Assembly: GCF_026340655.1 (NCBI RefSeq)
Contig: NZ_JAPEOZ010000001.1
Coordinates: 7,812,001 to 7,876,000, forward strand
Direction: 5' to 3'
From: Streptomyces sp. NBC_01275
Lineage (GTDB): Bacteria > Actinomycetota > Actinomycetes > Streptomycetales > Streptomycetaceae
DNA: 64,000 nt
The notes under the pieces were generated by a model. It worked only from the letters and a program-made list of their open reading frames with translations, was not told the DNA's origin and did no database searches. Each line of letters starts with the position of its first letter. Position 1 is the first letter of the stretch. Of the stretch, positions 1 to 8,216 are shown piece after piece. Made by a program: the position numbers and the translations under genes.

Positions 1-848
1 GCGAGCACGGGGGTTCCTCCGCCGGCGGCCATGTCCACGCCGTTCTGGTCGAGGTAGGGCCCGGTGATGCTGGTGGACCGTCCGACCGCGGTGTAGTAGG
101 TGCTGTTGACCCCGCTGCAGCAGGTGCCCTTCGAGCCGAAGAGGTAGTAGTAGCCGCCGTTGAGGATGATCGTCGGGTTCTCGATGCCGACGGCGATGTG
201 CCAGAGGTTGTTGTCGGTCGTGGACAGCTTGCCCGTGGACTGGTCCAGCACGTGCATGTAGGTGCCGGAGCCGGTCCAGGACCCCCAGGAGATGTACAGC
301 CGGCCGTCGGGTCCCCAGTCGACGTTGGGGTCGATCGGGTAGTTGACGTCGGTGACCATGCCCTGGTCGGTCCAGGGGCCTTCGATGTTCGTGGCGGTGG
401 CGAGGCCCATGACCGCATACGAAGAACCCCAGAGCGAACCGGCGTAGTACAGGTGGTACGTGCCGTTGAAGTACTTGATGTCGGGGGCCCAGATGTTGGG
501 CGGCGTGGAACCGAGCTTGGCCGTGATCCAGGACGGGGTGGAGTCCCAGACGTTGCCGATCTTGGTCCAGCCGGTTGCCGCCGTGCTGTCGCACGTTTTG
601 CGTTCGGTGATGGAGCCGCTCGGGTTGAGCGAGTCGTGCTCGAACCCGGTGGAGAACCCGTAGTAGCAGCTGCCCACCTTGATGACGGACGGGTCGTGCA
701 TCCGGGTGTCCCCGCTGAGAGCGTGCGCCTGGCCGGCTGCGACCAGGCCCAGAACGGCCAGTGCGGCGGCCAGCAGGGCGGCGAGGGTGGGATGGACGTG
801 TCGCCGGCGGCCTGCGGGGCGTGGGCCTCCGCTGCGTTGGCTGGTCAT
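1..848 (-). CDS. Secreted GH43 endo-arabinanase-like glycosidase, 3' end outside window
   Basis: Reading leftward from ATG 848 gives about 282 residues with no stop before the window edge, so the C-terminus is missing. Residues 1 to about 43 are an Arg-rich n-region plus hydrophobic core ending in AGQAHA, a Sec signal peptide. The mature part starts with MHDPSVIK, followed by IDPNVDWGPDG and IENPTI. These are the places where GH43 five-bladed propellers carry the catalytic Asp, the pKa-modulating Asp and the catalytic Glu. WAPDIKYFNGTYHLYYAGS is typical of arabinan endo-1,5-alpha-L-arabinosidases. AAAGGAG lies about 6 nt before the start. It lies downstream of the sialidase-fold glycosidase on the same strand, with a terminator-like hairpin between, and probably belongs to the same arabinan-degrading set. 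The fold is clear; endo-arabinanase specificity is inferred. Confidence 0.85.
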   Translation of the reverse strand, partial: MTSQRSGGPRPAGRRRHVHPTLAALLAAALAVLGLVAAGQAHALSGDTRMHDPSVIKVGSCYYGFSTGFEHDSLNPSGSITERKTCDSTAATGWTKIGNVWDSTPSWITAKLGSTPPNIWAPDIKYFNGTYHLYYAGSLWGSSYAVMGLATATNIEGPWTDQGMVTDVNYPIDPNVDWGPDGRLYISWGSWTGSGTYMHVLDQSTGKLSTTDNNLWHIAVGIENPTIILNGGYYYLFGSKGTCCSGVNSTYYTAVGRSTSITGPYLDQNGVDMAAGGGTPVL

Positions 849-956
849 GCGCAACTCCTTTGTGTGGCTGATGCGAGGTTCGGCCGCACAGCCGGCGCTC
901 GGTGGTCGTCGGTCGGCTCGCCATGGTCGGCCCGTGGTGGTCCGCCGCCCGATACG

Positions 957-990
957 GCCCGCCTCACGCCCCCGTGCTCGTGAGGCGGGC
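957..990 (-). terminator. Hairpin between the two secreted glycosidase genes
   Basis: A perfect 12-bp inverted repeat (957-968 with 979-990) has a 10-nt loop. It lies about 150 nt downstream of the stop of the sialidase-fold gene and upstream of the GH43 gene. No T-tract follows, as is common in Streptomyces. Confidence 0.6.
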
Positions 991-1141
991 CGGACACGGG
1001 CACGGGGGCGAAGGCCGGGCGAGGAGCAGTGCCGGGCGGCGGCTGATGGCCGCCCGACCGGCTCGCGTGAACGGCGCAGGCGCAGGTGGGCGTTCTGCCG
1101 TGGGGTGCCTTGGCCGACCGGCCGCCTGCTGGAAAGCGCGG

Positions 1142-3142
1142 CTAGTTGATCTTCGTGATCGCCCACCGCTGTGCGGACGCCGTCGAGGTCGACTCCTGGT
1201 CCAGCAGGGCTCCGTCGCCGGTCGATGCGTTGGTCACGGACAGAGCCAGTCCGCTGGCACGGTTGACCACCTGGTACTTACCGGCTCCGGTGTCGACCAG
1301 GGACCACTGCTGGGACGTTCCGCCTGAGGCCGGCTTCTGGACGACCGCGCTGCCGCTGCTGGTGCCCCCGGCCGAGTCGAGGAGGTCGCCCGAGGCCGCG
1401 TTCGTGATCGTGTAGTAGGAGCCGGTCTGGGTGAAGGTCCAGTACTGGTCCGGATGGTTAACGTTGCGGTACTGGTCGGCCTGTGTTCCGTCGCCGCTTC
1501 CGACCACCTCCGCGTACTTTCCGCTGTTGACGTTGGCCATCACGAACTGTCCGCTGGTGAAGTCGGGAGCCGCGGTCTGCACGAGGTTCCATCGCTGGTT
1601 CGCCGAGGACGTGAGCGGCGCCTGGGTGACCTGCTCGTTCGTCGAGGTCTGACCGTTCGCGTCGGTCGCCATGGTCAGCGCCAGGTCACTGCGCCGGTTG
1701 GTGATGGTGTATCCGCCCGCCGGCGCCGGTTCGACCGACCAGTCCTGCTCCGCACCGCCCGTCGACGTCCACTGGATCTCACCGGCGCCCGACGACAGCG
1801 ATCCACCGGGGACGGCGAGGTACTTGCCGCTGAAGGTGTTCAGGATGCGGTAGTACCCGTTGCTCTGGAGAAGGAACTGCCAGTTGTGGTCCGGGGTTCC
1901 GTTGTCCGGCGCCTGGACGACCGAGGACCCGGAGTTGGCGTTGGGCACGCCCAGCACCTGGGAACTCAGGACGTTCTGGACCTTGTAGCCGGCGCCTGTC
2001 GAGATGCCGCCGCCGTAGTCGTCGATGCCGTAGGTCACCTTGTTCGTGCCGTTGGTGGTCAGCACGCCGCCTCGGGTGACCAGCAGGCTCTTGCCGTCGG
2101 CGAGGGGGAGCAGCCCGCGGCTGTAACCCGAAACCGTGTTGGAGAACATGCGCACCCAGGTCGCCCCGTTGTCGGTGCTCTTGTACAGCTGCTGGTCGCT
2201 GTACGCCTGTACGACGATCGTGCCGTTCGGGCCGCCCGTCGGAAGCCAGGTGACGTACGGATTGCCTCCGGGGCGAATGTTGTCCGTGGTCACGAGCTGC
2301 GTTCCGGTGACCGATCCGAAGGTCTCCGGATTGGACGCGATCTTGTAGTTCACGGGACAACTGCTGCTCGACGCGTTGCAGACCTCGTAGGTGAGCATGT
2401 AGTTGCCGTTGCCGAGGCGCGTGACGATCGCCATTCCCGGCCGGGCGCTGTAGTCCGCGTACGTGACATCGTCGACCTCGGACGACCAGTTGACGCCGTC
2501 GGTCGTCGTGAAGTGGGCGAGCTTCTGGCCGTGTGCGGGGTCCCGCTGGTCCGAGATGTAGGCGATGAGCTTGTTGTTCGCCACGAGGAAGAACGGTTCC
2601 CACACGGGGGTGTGCCCGTTGGAGGCGACCGCGTCTCCGCCGGTGGCGATGGAGCTGACGAAGCTCCAGGTCACTCCGTGATCGGTGCTGGCGTACATGT
2701 CGATCTTGGTTTTGGAGTTGTCGGTGGGGATGGAGTCACCCGCCGCGATGATCGTGCCCGCGGGGAACGAGCCGACCGCCTGCGGAAGCTCGTAGAGGAC
2801 GGGTTCGAGCTGGATGTTGTTCCAGGAGTTGACCTGGTCGTGGATCGTGGAGATCTGTGTCCAGGTGCGCCCCGAGTCGGTGCTGCGGTACACCGGCATG
2901 CCGTTTCCGGAGTACTGCTCGAAGGACGCCAGCAGTGTGCCGTTGGAGTCGGTGCTGTGCTCGAGCCGGATGGCGTGGGCGTAGAGCGAGCCGTAGGAGG
3001 GGGCCCCGCTCGGCGGCTGCCACATGACGCCGCCGCTGTAGGTGACGGCGTGGGCGGACACGGCCGGTATCGCGAAGGGCGCCAGAGCGGCCACGGCGCC
3101 GATGGCGGCGGCCTTTGCCCACGATCTTCTGTTCTTGTGCAT
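1142..3142 (-). CDS. Secreted BNR/sialidase-fold glycosidase with two ricin-type lectin domains (possible exo-arabinanase)
   Basis: The product has 666 aa from ATG 3142, with a GAGG-rich stretch upstream. Residues 1-32 form a signal peptide ending AVSAHA. Residues 35-380 are a six-bladed propeller with Asp-box/BNR motifs STDSGRTW (87-94), STDHGVTW (152-159), TTDGVNW (213-219) and STDNGATW (322-329). Two beta-trefoil carbohydrate-binding domains (CBM13/RICIN) follow at about 385-520 and 528-666, with repeated Q-x-W type motifs such as QQWSLV and QRWAI. Sialidases (GH33) and exo-arabinanases (GH93) share this fold. The GH43 arabinanase next door and the LacI-controlled sugar importer make an arabinan role more likely than sialic acid release, but that is inference. 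A LacI-type palindrome lies 170 nt upstream. A longer in-frame start exists but would bury the signal peptide. Confidence 0.8.
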   Translation of the reverse strand: MHKNRRSWAKAAAIGAVAALAPFAIPAVSAHAVTYSGGVMWQPPSGAPSYGSLYAHAIRLEHSTDSNGTLLASFEQYSGNGMPVYRSTDSGRTWTQISTIHDQVNSWNNIQLEPVLYELPQAVGSFPAGTIIAAGDSIPTDNSKTKIDMYASTDHGVTWSFVSSIATGGDAVASNGHTPVWEPFFLVANNKLIAYISDQRDPAHGQKLAHFTTTDGVNWSSEVDDVTYADYSARPGMAIVTRLGNGNYMLTYEVCNASSSSCPVNYKIASNPETFGSVTGTQLVTTDNIRPGGNPYVTWLPTGGPNGTIVVQAYSDQQLYKSTDNGATWVRMFSNTVSGYSRGLLPLADGKSLLVTRGGVLTTNGTNKVTYGIDDYGGGISTGAGYKVQNVLSSQVLGVPNANSGSSVVQAPDNGTPDHNWQFLLQSNGYYRILNTFSGKYLAVPGGSLSSGAGEIQWTSTGGAEQDWSVEPAPAGGYTITNRRSDLALTMATDANGQTSTNEQVTQAPLTSSANQRWNLVQTAAPDFTSGQFVMANVNSGKYAEVVGSGDGTQADQYRNVNHPDQYWTFTQTGSYYTITNAASGDLLDSAGGTSSGSAVVQKPASGGTSQQWSLVDTGAGKYQVVNRASGLALSVTNASTGDGALLDQESTSTASAQRWAITKIN

Positions 3143-3310
3143 GGGTGGGTAACTCCCTCGGCGGTGAGAGAAGGACGGCGAGGACGGCGCGCGGGCGGGG
3201 AGCTCGCTGTGTGCTCCGGACGGAGAACGGCAGCTGATCGGCCGAGCCATTACCGGCGAGGATCCGGGACCGTCAACGCTTGGGATGGGGATGCGAGAGG
3301 TGGGGGGTCG

Positions 3311-3330
3311 GGATTGAAGCGCATCAATCC
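3311..3330. promoter_or_regulatory. LacI-family operator upstream of the secreted glycosidase
   Basis: GGATTGAAGCGCATCAATCC is a palindrome with only its A/A positions unpaired. Its core matches the 14-bp sites at 3568 and 5024. It lies 170 nt before the start of the minus-strand glycosidase and 340 nt before the plus-strand LacI gene. Confidence 0.65.
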
Positions 3331-3567
3331 CTTCAGCGGTGCGAGGCTGGCACCCTCTGTGCCGCTCGTCAAGAGTCTGCGCAGTGATTCCGCAGGCGAG
3401 GCTCGGTGCGCACAGGGGTGTTTCCTCGGACGCCGGTCGGACGCCGGTCGGGCGGCGGCTGAGCTCGGGAGCGTCCGGCGACTCGCCCGTCACCCGGGAA
3501 GGTGTGCCGTGACCTCGGTGTCCGTGCCCGTACCCGTCGTGCCGAAGTGCGGGGTCAGGAAGGAGCA

Positions 3568-3581
3568 TTGGAGCGCTTTAA
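3568..3581. promoter_or_regulatory. LacI-family operator upstream of the repressor gene
   Basis: TTGGAGCGCTTTAA is a near-palindrome of the TTRRAGCGCTTYAA type, about 90 nt before the LacI start. It suggests autoregulation and probably shared control of the divergent glycosidase. Confidence 0.6.
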
Positions 3582-3670
3582 CAGAAGCATGTATCCTGCG
3601 CGTGTCCACCCCAGCCTGGTCACGTCAATGTCGTGTTCAGGTCGAACGAGACCGGAAGTCGAGGAGCGTC

Positions 3671-4714
3671 GTGGCAGCCGCAGGTCCACGAGCAAATGGA
3701 CACGCCGGTCCGAGCATGCAGGACGTCGCGAAGGCGGCGGGCGTCTCGCTCGGCACGGTTTCCAACGTGCTGAACCATCCGGCCAAGGTCAGCCCGGTGA
3801 CGGCGCAGCGCGTGCGCGAAGCCATCTCCCGGTTGGGTTTCGTGCGCAACGACGCGGCCCGGTCGCTGGCGTCCGGGTCGAACGACAGTGTCGGGCTGGT
3901 GCTGGCCGACATCGAGAACTCGCTGTTCATCGACATGGCGCACGGCGCCCAGGAGGCGGCCCGCGCGGCCGGCCTCAACCTGCTGCTCGCGAACACCACG
4001 TGCGACATGGGGCTCCAGGACGAGTACCTGGATCTCTTCGACGAGGCCCGGGTCACCGGAGTGCTGCTGGCCCCGATGGAGGACTCCACCGACGGCATCG
4101 CCCGGATGCGCTCGCACGGACGCCAGATCGTGCTGCTCAACTTCGCGCCCAAACCGGGCACGTGCTGCTCGGTGCTGGTCAACAACGAGCACGTGGGGTA
4201 TCTCGCGGCACGCCACCTCATCGACACCGGACGCACCAGGCTGGCCTACGTCGTCGCACATGACGACTACCAGCCCGTGCGTGACCGGCGCAGGGGAGTG
4301 CGCGCGGCGGTCGAGGAGGCCGGCGCCCGCGTGACGCTGGAGGAGATCGACAGCGGCGGCCTGACCACGGCACACGGGCACCTGGTCGGCAAGGACCTCG
4401 CCCGGCGGAAACCCGGCGACCTGCCGGACGGCCTCGTCGTCGTCGCCGACGAACTGGCCAACGGCATCATCCACGAGCTGCACACGGTGGCGGGAATCGG
4501 CGTACCCGACCAGATCGCGGTCGTCGGATGCGAGAACAACCGCACGGCCGGTTCTGCGGCGGTGCCCCTGACCGCGGTGGACCTGCCCGGGCGGGCGATG
4601 GGGCAGGAAGCGATGCGGCTGCTGATGGACGAGGTGGCCTCGGGTGAGCAGCATCGTCATGCCACCGTCGTGCTGGAGCCGGAGCTGATCATCCGCACCA
4701 GCGCGCCGCGCTGA
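3671..4714 (+). CDS. LacI-family transcriptional repressor of the glycosidase/ABC locus
   Basis: The product has 347 aa. GTG 3671 is chosen because GAGGAG lies just before it; ATG 3716 is a weaker alternative without a ribosome-binding site. The N-terminal helix-turn-helix VAKAAGVSLGTVSNVLNHP includes the hinge-helix start, followed by RSLASGSNDSVGLVLADIENS, the usual entry to a periplasmic-binding-protein-like effector domain of about 270 residues. It lies between divergent secreted glycosidases and the sugar importer, with matching palindromes in front of all three transcription units. It probably represses them until an imported oligosaccharide or monosaccharide binds. The effector cannot be read from sequence. 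The reading frame is open far upstream, but that part lacks any domain and is taken as antisense to the glycosidase. Confidence 0.85.
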   Translation: MAAAGPRANGHAGPSMQDVAKAAGVSLGTVSNVLNHPAKVSPVTAQRVREAISRLGFVRNDAARSLASGSNDSVGLVLADIENSLFIDMAHGAQEAARAAGLNLLLANTTCDMGLQDEYLDLFDEARVTGVLLAPMEDSTDGIARMRSHGRQIVLLNFAPKPGTCCSVLVNNEHVGYLAARHLIDTGRTRLAYVVAHDDYQPVRDRRRGVRAAVEEAGARVTLEEIDSGGLTTAHGHLVGKDLARRKPGDLPDGLVVVADELANGIIHELHTVAGIGVPDQIAVVGCENNRTAGSAAVPLTAVDLPGRAMGQEAMRLLMDEVASGEQHRHATVVLEPELIIRTSAPR

Positions 4715-4983
4715 GCAGCGGAGTCTTCCGCCGGAGTTGTCCCGTACCCCGAGCTCTGCCCCCGAGTCCCGCACCGGTGCTCTGCCTCGAAGGGAGCTCG
4801 GCTTCCGCAGTTCTGCCCGAAGTCCCGCCCCAGCGCGCGCACCACACGAAGCCGGAGCCGGAGCCGGAGCCCGCACCCGCCTCCGCCCCAGGGCCAGGCC
4901 CGTGCCCTCAGCCAGGCACCTCGCCGCGCCCGATTCCTGTCGTCGTGCACACATTGCGGTTCGGAAATACCGACGAATCATCC
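4715..4983. other. Intergenic stretch before importer promoter
   Basis: No gene is supported in this stretch between the repressor stop and the importer promoter. It includes a proline-codon-like run of GAGCCG/CCGGAG repeats around 4850-4880 of no evident function. Confidence 0.4.
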
Positions 4984-5013
4984 TTGACACGGCCGTGTAG
5001 CGGGCCGTAGGTT
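4984..5013 (+). promoter_or_regulatory. Promoter of the sugar ABC importer operon
   Basis: TTGACA at 4984-4989 and TAGGTT at 5008-5013 are 18 bp apart, close to the vegetative sigma consensus. The expected start of transcription falls at about 5020, immediately before the LacI palindrome at 5024-5037, so repression by occlusion is plausible. Confidence 0.6.
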
Positions 5014-5023
5014 CCGGGCAACA

Positions 5024-5037
5024 TTGAAGCGCTTCAA
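5024..5037. promoter_or_regulatory. Perfect 14-bp LacI-family operator
   Basis: TTGAAGCGCTTCAA is a perfect palindrome between the promoter and the start codon of the solute-binding protein. It is the best of three related sites in this locus. Confidence 0.75.
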
Positions 5038-5065
5038 AGCGCTGTGCACCGCGAGGAGCAACCCC

Positions 5066-6367
5066 GTGCACCACACCCTCAAGCCCCGAAACCTCGCCAT
5101 CCTGGCGACAGCCACCACCGCCGGCCTGCTGCTGAGCGGCTGCGGCGGCGGCACGAGCGCGTCGAGCAGCGGCGCCAAGGCGTACACCCTCACCATCAAC
5201 GACGACAACCACATCGTCCAGCAGGAGCTCAAGACCCTGAGCACCGGCGCGTGCAAGACGCAGGACGCCGCTCTGCCGCTGAAGATCCAGACGCTGCCGA
5301 TCAGCAACGTCGACCAGAAGGTGCAGCTTCTCGCCGGGCAGGACGCGCTGCCCGTGCAGTTCGCGGCGGGAGGCACCCCGCAGCTCACCAAGACGCTGGA
5401 CAAGGCCGGCCAGGTCCTCGACCTCGAGAAGACGCTCAAGGACCTCGGGGTGTGGGACGACGTCCAGCCGGCCGCGGTCAAGACGGTGCAGAACCTGTAC
5501 GGCAAGTTCAACGTGATGCCCTACCAGTTCAACATCGAGGGCATCTGGTACAACAAGAAGCTTCTCGCCGCCCACCACATCGCCGCCCCGACGACGTACG
5601 ACGAACTGGTCGCGGCCGCGGCGAAGCTGAAGGGCGCCGGCGTCACCCCCTTCTCCGCGGCCGGCAAGGAGGGGTGGCCCCTCACCCGTCTCATCAGCGG
5701 CTACCTCTACCGGGAGCTGGGCCCGGATGCCCTGCAGGCGGTCGCGGACGGCAAGGCGAAGCTGACCGACCCCGAGTACGTCAAGGCCGCGCAGGCCATC
5801 GCCGACCTCGGCAAGGCGGGCTACTTCGGCAAGGGCGTCGGATCGATCGACTACGACACCGGGGTGCAGCAGTTCCTGACCGGCAAGGCCGCCATGTTCT
5901 ACATGGGCAGCTGGGAGCTCGGCGACTTCAACGACAAGACCAAGAACAAGATCGGTGCGGACAACGTCGGCTTCATGCCGTTCCCGACCGTGTCCGGCGG
6001 CAAGGGGTCCGCGGACCAGATTCCGGCCAACGTCGGTCTCCCGGTCGCCGTCTCCGCGAAGGCGTACAACGCCAAGGTCGGCGACTGGCTCTCCTGCACC
6101 GCGAAGAACTACGGCGCCGGCTCGCTGAAGGACCAGGGCACGATCTCCGGGTTCAAGCCCAAGGGCGACACGGGCACGCTGCCGCCGCTCACGCAGCAGG
6201 TGCAGGACACCATCTCGAAGACCACGACCAGCACCCTGTGGTTCGAGGCGCTGTTCAACACGAAGGCGACCGAGACCAGCCAGACGAACGCCGCGCCGCT
6301 GGTCAACGGGTCCCTCTCCGCGAAGGACTTCATGCAGAAGATCCAGACGGACCTGGACAACGGCTGA
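5066..6367 (+). CDS. Sugar ABC transporter solute-binding lipoprotein (CUT1)
   Basis: The product has 433 aa from GTG 5066, preceded by GAGGAG at 7 nt spacing. The signal peptide ends in the lipobox LLLSGC, so the protein is diacylated at Cys and anchored outside the membrane. The rest has the features of family 1 extracellular binding proteins, including WYNKKLLAAHHIAAPTTYDE and FLTGKAAMFYMGSWELGDF. Both reading frames upstream (TTG 5024) would place the operator inside the coding region, so the GTG is preferred. It is the first gene of an operon with two permeases and a GH78 enzyme. Its ligand is likely a rhamnose- or arabinose-containing sugar, by context. Confidence 0.87.
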   Translation: MHHTLKPRNLAILATATTAGLLLSGCGGGTSASSSGAKAYTLTINDDNHIVQQELKTLSTGACKTQDAALPLKIQTLPISNVDQKVQLLAGQDALPVQFAAGGTPQLTKTLDKAGQVLDLEKTLKDLGVWDDVQPAAVKTVQNLYGKFNVMPYQFNIEGIWYNKKLLAAHHIAAPTTYDELVAAAAKLKGAGVTPFSAAGKEGWPLTRLISGYLYRELGPDALQAVADGKAKLTDPEYVKAAQAIADLGKAGYFGKGVGSIDYDTGVQQFLTGKAAMFYMGSWELGDFNDKTKNKIGADNVGFMPFPTVSGGKGSADQIPANVGLPVAVSAKAYNAKVGDWLSCTAKNYGAGSLKDQGTISGFKPKGDTGTLPPLTQQVQDTISKTTTSTLWFEALFNTKATETSQTNAAPLVNGSLSAKDFMQKIQTDLDNG

Positions 6368-6428
6368 CCCGTCCGCCGCCACCCGCGAACCGTTCCGAAC
6401 CCTTCGTGAAAGACCTGAAAGAGCCGAC

Positions 6429-7313
6429 ATGCGTTCCGTTCTGGGAGACCGCCGCGCCCTCGCCATCCTGCTGGGTCCGGCACTGCTCGTGTACACACTG
6501 GTGATGCTGGTACCGATGGGCTGGTCCCTGGGCTACACCTTCTTCAAGGGGAACGTCATCGAGGGGTTCACCTTCGACGGGTTCGGAAACTTCGAGAAGC
6601 TGTGGCACGACCCGCAGGCGCACTCGGCCCTGTGGTTCACCTTCAAGTACGGGGTCGTCGTCAGCGTCGGGCAGGTGCTCTTCGGATACCTGCTCGCCCT
6701 GCTCTACGTGTTCGTGCTGCGCAAGTCGTCCGCGCTCATCCGCACGCTGGTGTTCTTCCCGGTGATCCTGCCGACCGTCGCCGTGGCCCTGATGTTCCAG
6801 AAGCTCTTCGCCGTCGCACCGCAGAACGGCCTGGCCAACACCGCCATCGAGGCGCTGGGCATCCACCACGGGGACTGGTTCGCCAGCGGCGGAGGGGCCT
6901 TCCTCGTCCTGGTCGTGATGGACGTATGGCGCTCCATGGGCTTCTACGGCGTGCTCATCTACGCGGGACTGCTCGACATCCCCGAGGAGACGATCGAGTC
7001 GGCGCGCATGGACGGCGCCACCGGATGGCGACTGATCCGGCACATCGTCCTGCCGCTGTCCTGGCCGGTGGTGCTGTCGTCCGTGGTGTTCAGCATCAAC
7101 GGCACGCTCAAGGTGTTCGACTCGGTCCTGGCCCTGACCAACGGCGGCCCGGGCAGTGACACCACACCCCTGACCCTGTACATGTTCCGCACCGCGTTCT
7201 CCTACGGCGACTACGGCTACGGCAGCACCATCGCGTCACTGCTCACCGTTGTCTGCCTGGGCGTCTCCCTGATCATCTTCCGCTTCTCGCGCCGCGACCC
7301 GACCAAGGGCTGA
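6429..7313 (+). CDS. Sugar ABC transporter permease, MalF-type
   Basis: The product has 294 aa with six predicted membrane helices, starting with AILLGPALLVYTLVMLVPM. The cytoplasmic coupling loop is present as EETIESARMDGATGWRLIRH, the EAA motif that docks the ATPase. It is a CUT1 inner-membrane component with a partner permease 6 nt downstream. No ATPase gene is present in the operon. In Streptomyces such importers typically share the MsiK ATPase encoded elsewhere, which is the likely case here. Confidence 0.88.
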   Translation: MRSVLGDRRALAILLGPALLVYTLVMLVPMGWSLGYTFFKGNVIEGFTFDGFGNFEKLWHDPQAHSALWFTFKYGVVVSVGQVLFGYLLALLYVFVLRKSSALIRTLVFFPVILPTVAVALMFQKLFAVAPQNGLANTAIEALGIHHGDWFASGGGAFLVLVVMDVWRSMGFYGVLIYAGLLDIPEETIESARMDGATGWRLIRHIVLPLSWPVVLSSVVFSINGTLKVFDSVLALTNGGPGSDTTPLTLYMFRTAFSYGDYGYGSTIASLLTVVCLGVSLIIFRFSRRDPTKG

Positions 7314-7319
7314 ACTCCG

Positions 7320-8216
7320 ATGACCGACTCCCTGACGGCACCGCCGCGGGAACTCCTCACCCGCCCGCCCACGGCGCCCCGGCAAAAGGGCCGGCACACC
7401 CGGCCCCTGGTGCGCAACACACTCGTCGCCCTGCTGCTGGTGATCGAGGTGGCACCGCTGCTGTGGCTGCTGCTGAGCTCCTTCAAGACCCAGTCCGAGT
7501 TCGTCAACGACCCCGCCTGGTCGCTGCCGAAGAGCTGGGGCCTGCACAACTACACCGAGGCGTGGACGACCGGGCACGTCGCCCTGTACATCCGCAACAG
7601 CCTGCTGGCCACCGTGCCCTCGCTCGCCCTCATCATCCTGCTCGGCGTCGCCGCGGGCTTCGCCCTGGAGGTGATGGTCTGGCGCGGACGCCACAAGGTC
7701 CTGCTCGTGTTTCTCGTCGGCATCATGGTGCCGAGCCAGATGATCCTGCTGCCGTTGTTCCGGGTGTACTTCCAGACCGGCCTGTCCGGGACTCTGTGGC
7801 CCCTCATCCTCACCTACACCGCGGCCGGCCTCCCGCTGACCGTCTTCATGATGGCCACCTACTTCCGGTCGATCCCGCGCGAGGTCTTCGAAGCCGCCAC
7901 CCTCGACGGGGCGAGCATCCTCAAAGCCTTCTGGCGGATCGCCTTCCCCATGGTCCGCAACGCCGTCTTCACGGTGGGGCTGGTGCAGTTCTTCTTCATC
8001 TGGAACGACCTGCTCATCTCGCTCACCTTCACCACCAACGACGACCTGCGCACCATCCAGGTGGGTCTGCTCAACTTCACCGGACAGTACGGCGAGACGG
8101 CCTACGGACCACTGTTCGCCGCGATCAGCATCAACGTGGTCGGCGCCCTGGTGCTGTACCTGCTCATCAACCAGCGCATCATCAAGGGCCTGACCGCCGG
8201 GGCGGTGAAGGGATGA
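7320..8216 (+). CDS. Sugar ABC transporter permease, MalG-type
   Basis: The product has 298 aa, with a cytoplasmic tail of about 35 residues followed by six helices. The EAA loop reads REVFEAATLDGASILKAFWR. The start is 6 nt after the previous gene, and the stop overlaps the next start (ATGA at 8213-8216), so translation is coupled to the GH78 gene. It forms the heterodimeric channel with the preceding permease. Confidence 0.88.
   Translation: MTDSLTAPPRELLTRPPTAPRQKGRHTRPLVRNTLVALLLVIEVAPLLWLLLSSFKTQSEFVNDPAWSLPKSWGLHNYTEAWTTGHVALYIRNSLLATVPSLALIILLGVAAGFALEVMVWRGRHKVLLVFLVGIMVPSQMILLPLFRVYFQTGLSGTLWPLILTYTAAGLPLTVFMMATYFRSIPREVFEAATLDGASILKAFWRIAFPMVRNAVFTVGLVQFFFIWNDLLISLTFTTNDDLRTIQVGLLNFTGQYGETAYGPLFAAISINVVGALVLYLLINQRIIKGLTAGAVKG

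Noticed and set aside
1454..3670. In-frame extension of the LacI gene over 2 kb upstream
   Set aside because: It is antisense to the secreted glycosidase and has no domain. A ribosome-binding site and HTH place the start at 3671.
3620..6496. Minus-strand open frame of 958 codons across LacI and the binding-protein gene
   Set aside because: It is a shadow of two well-supported plus-strand genes, with no recognisable domain.
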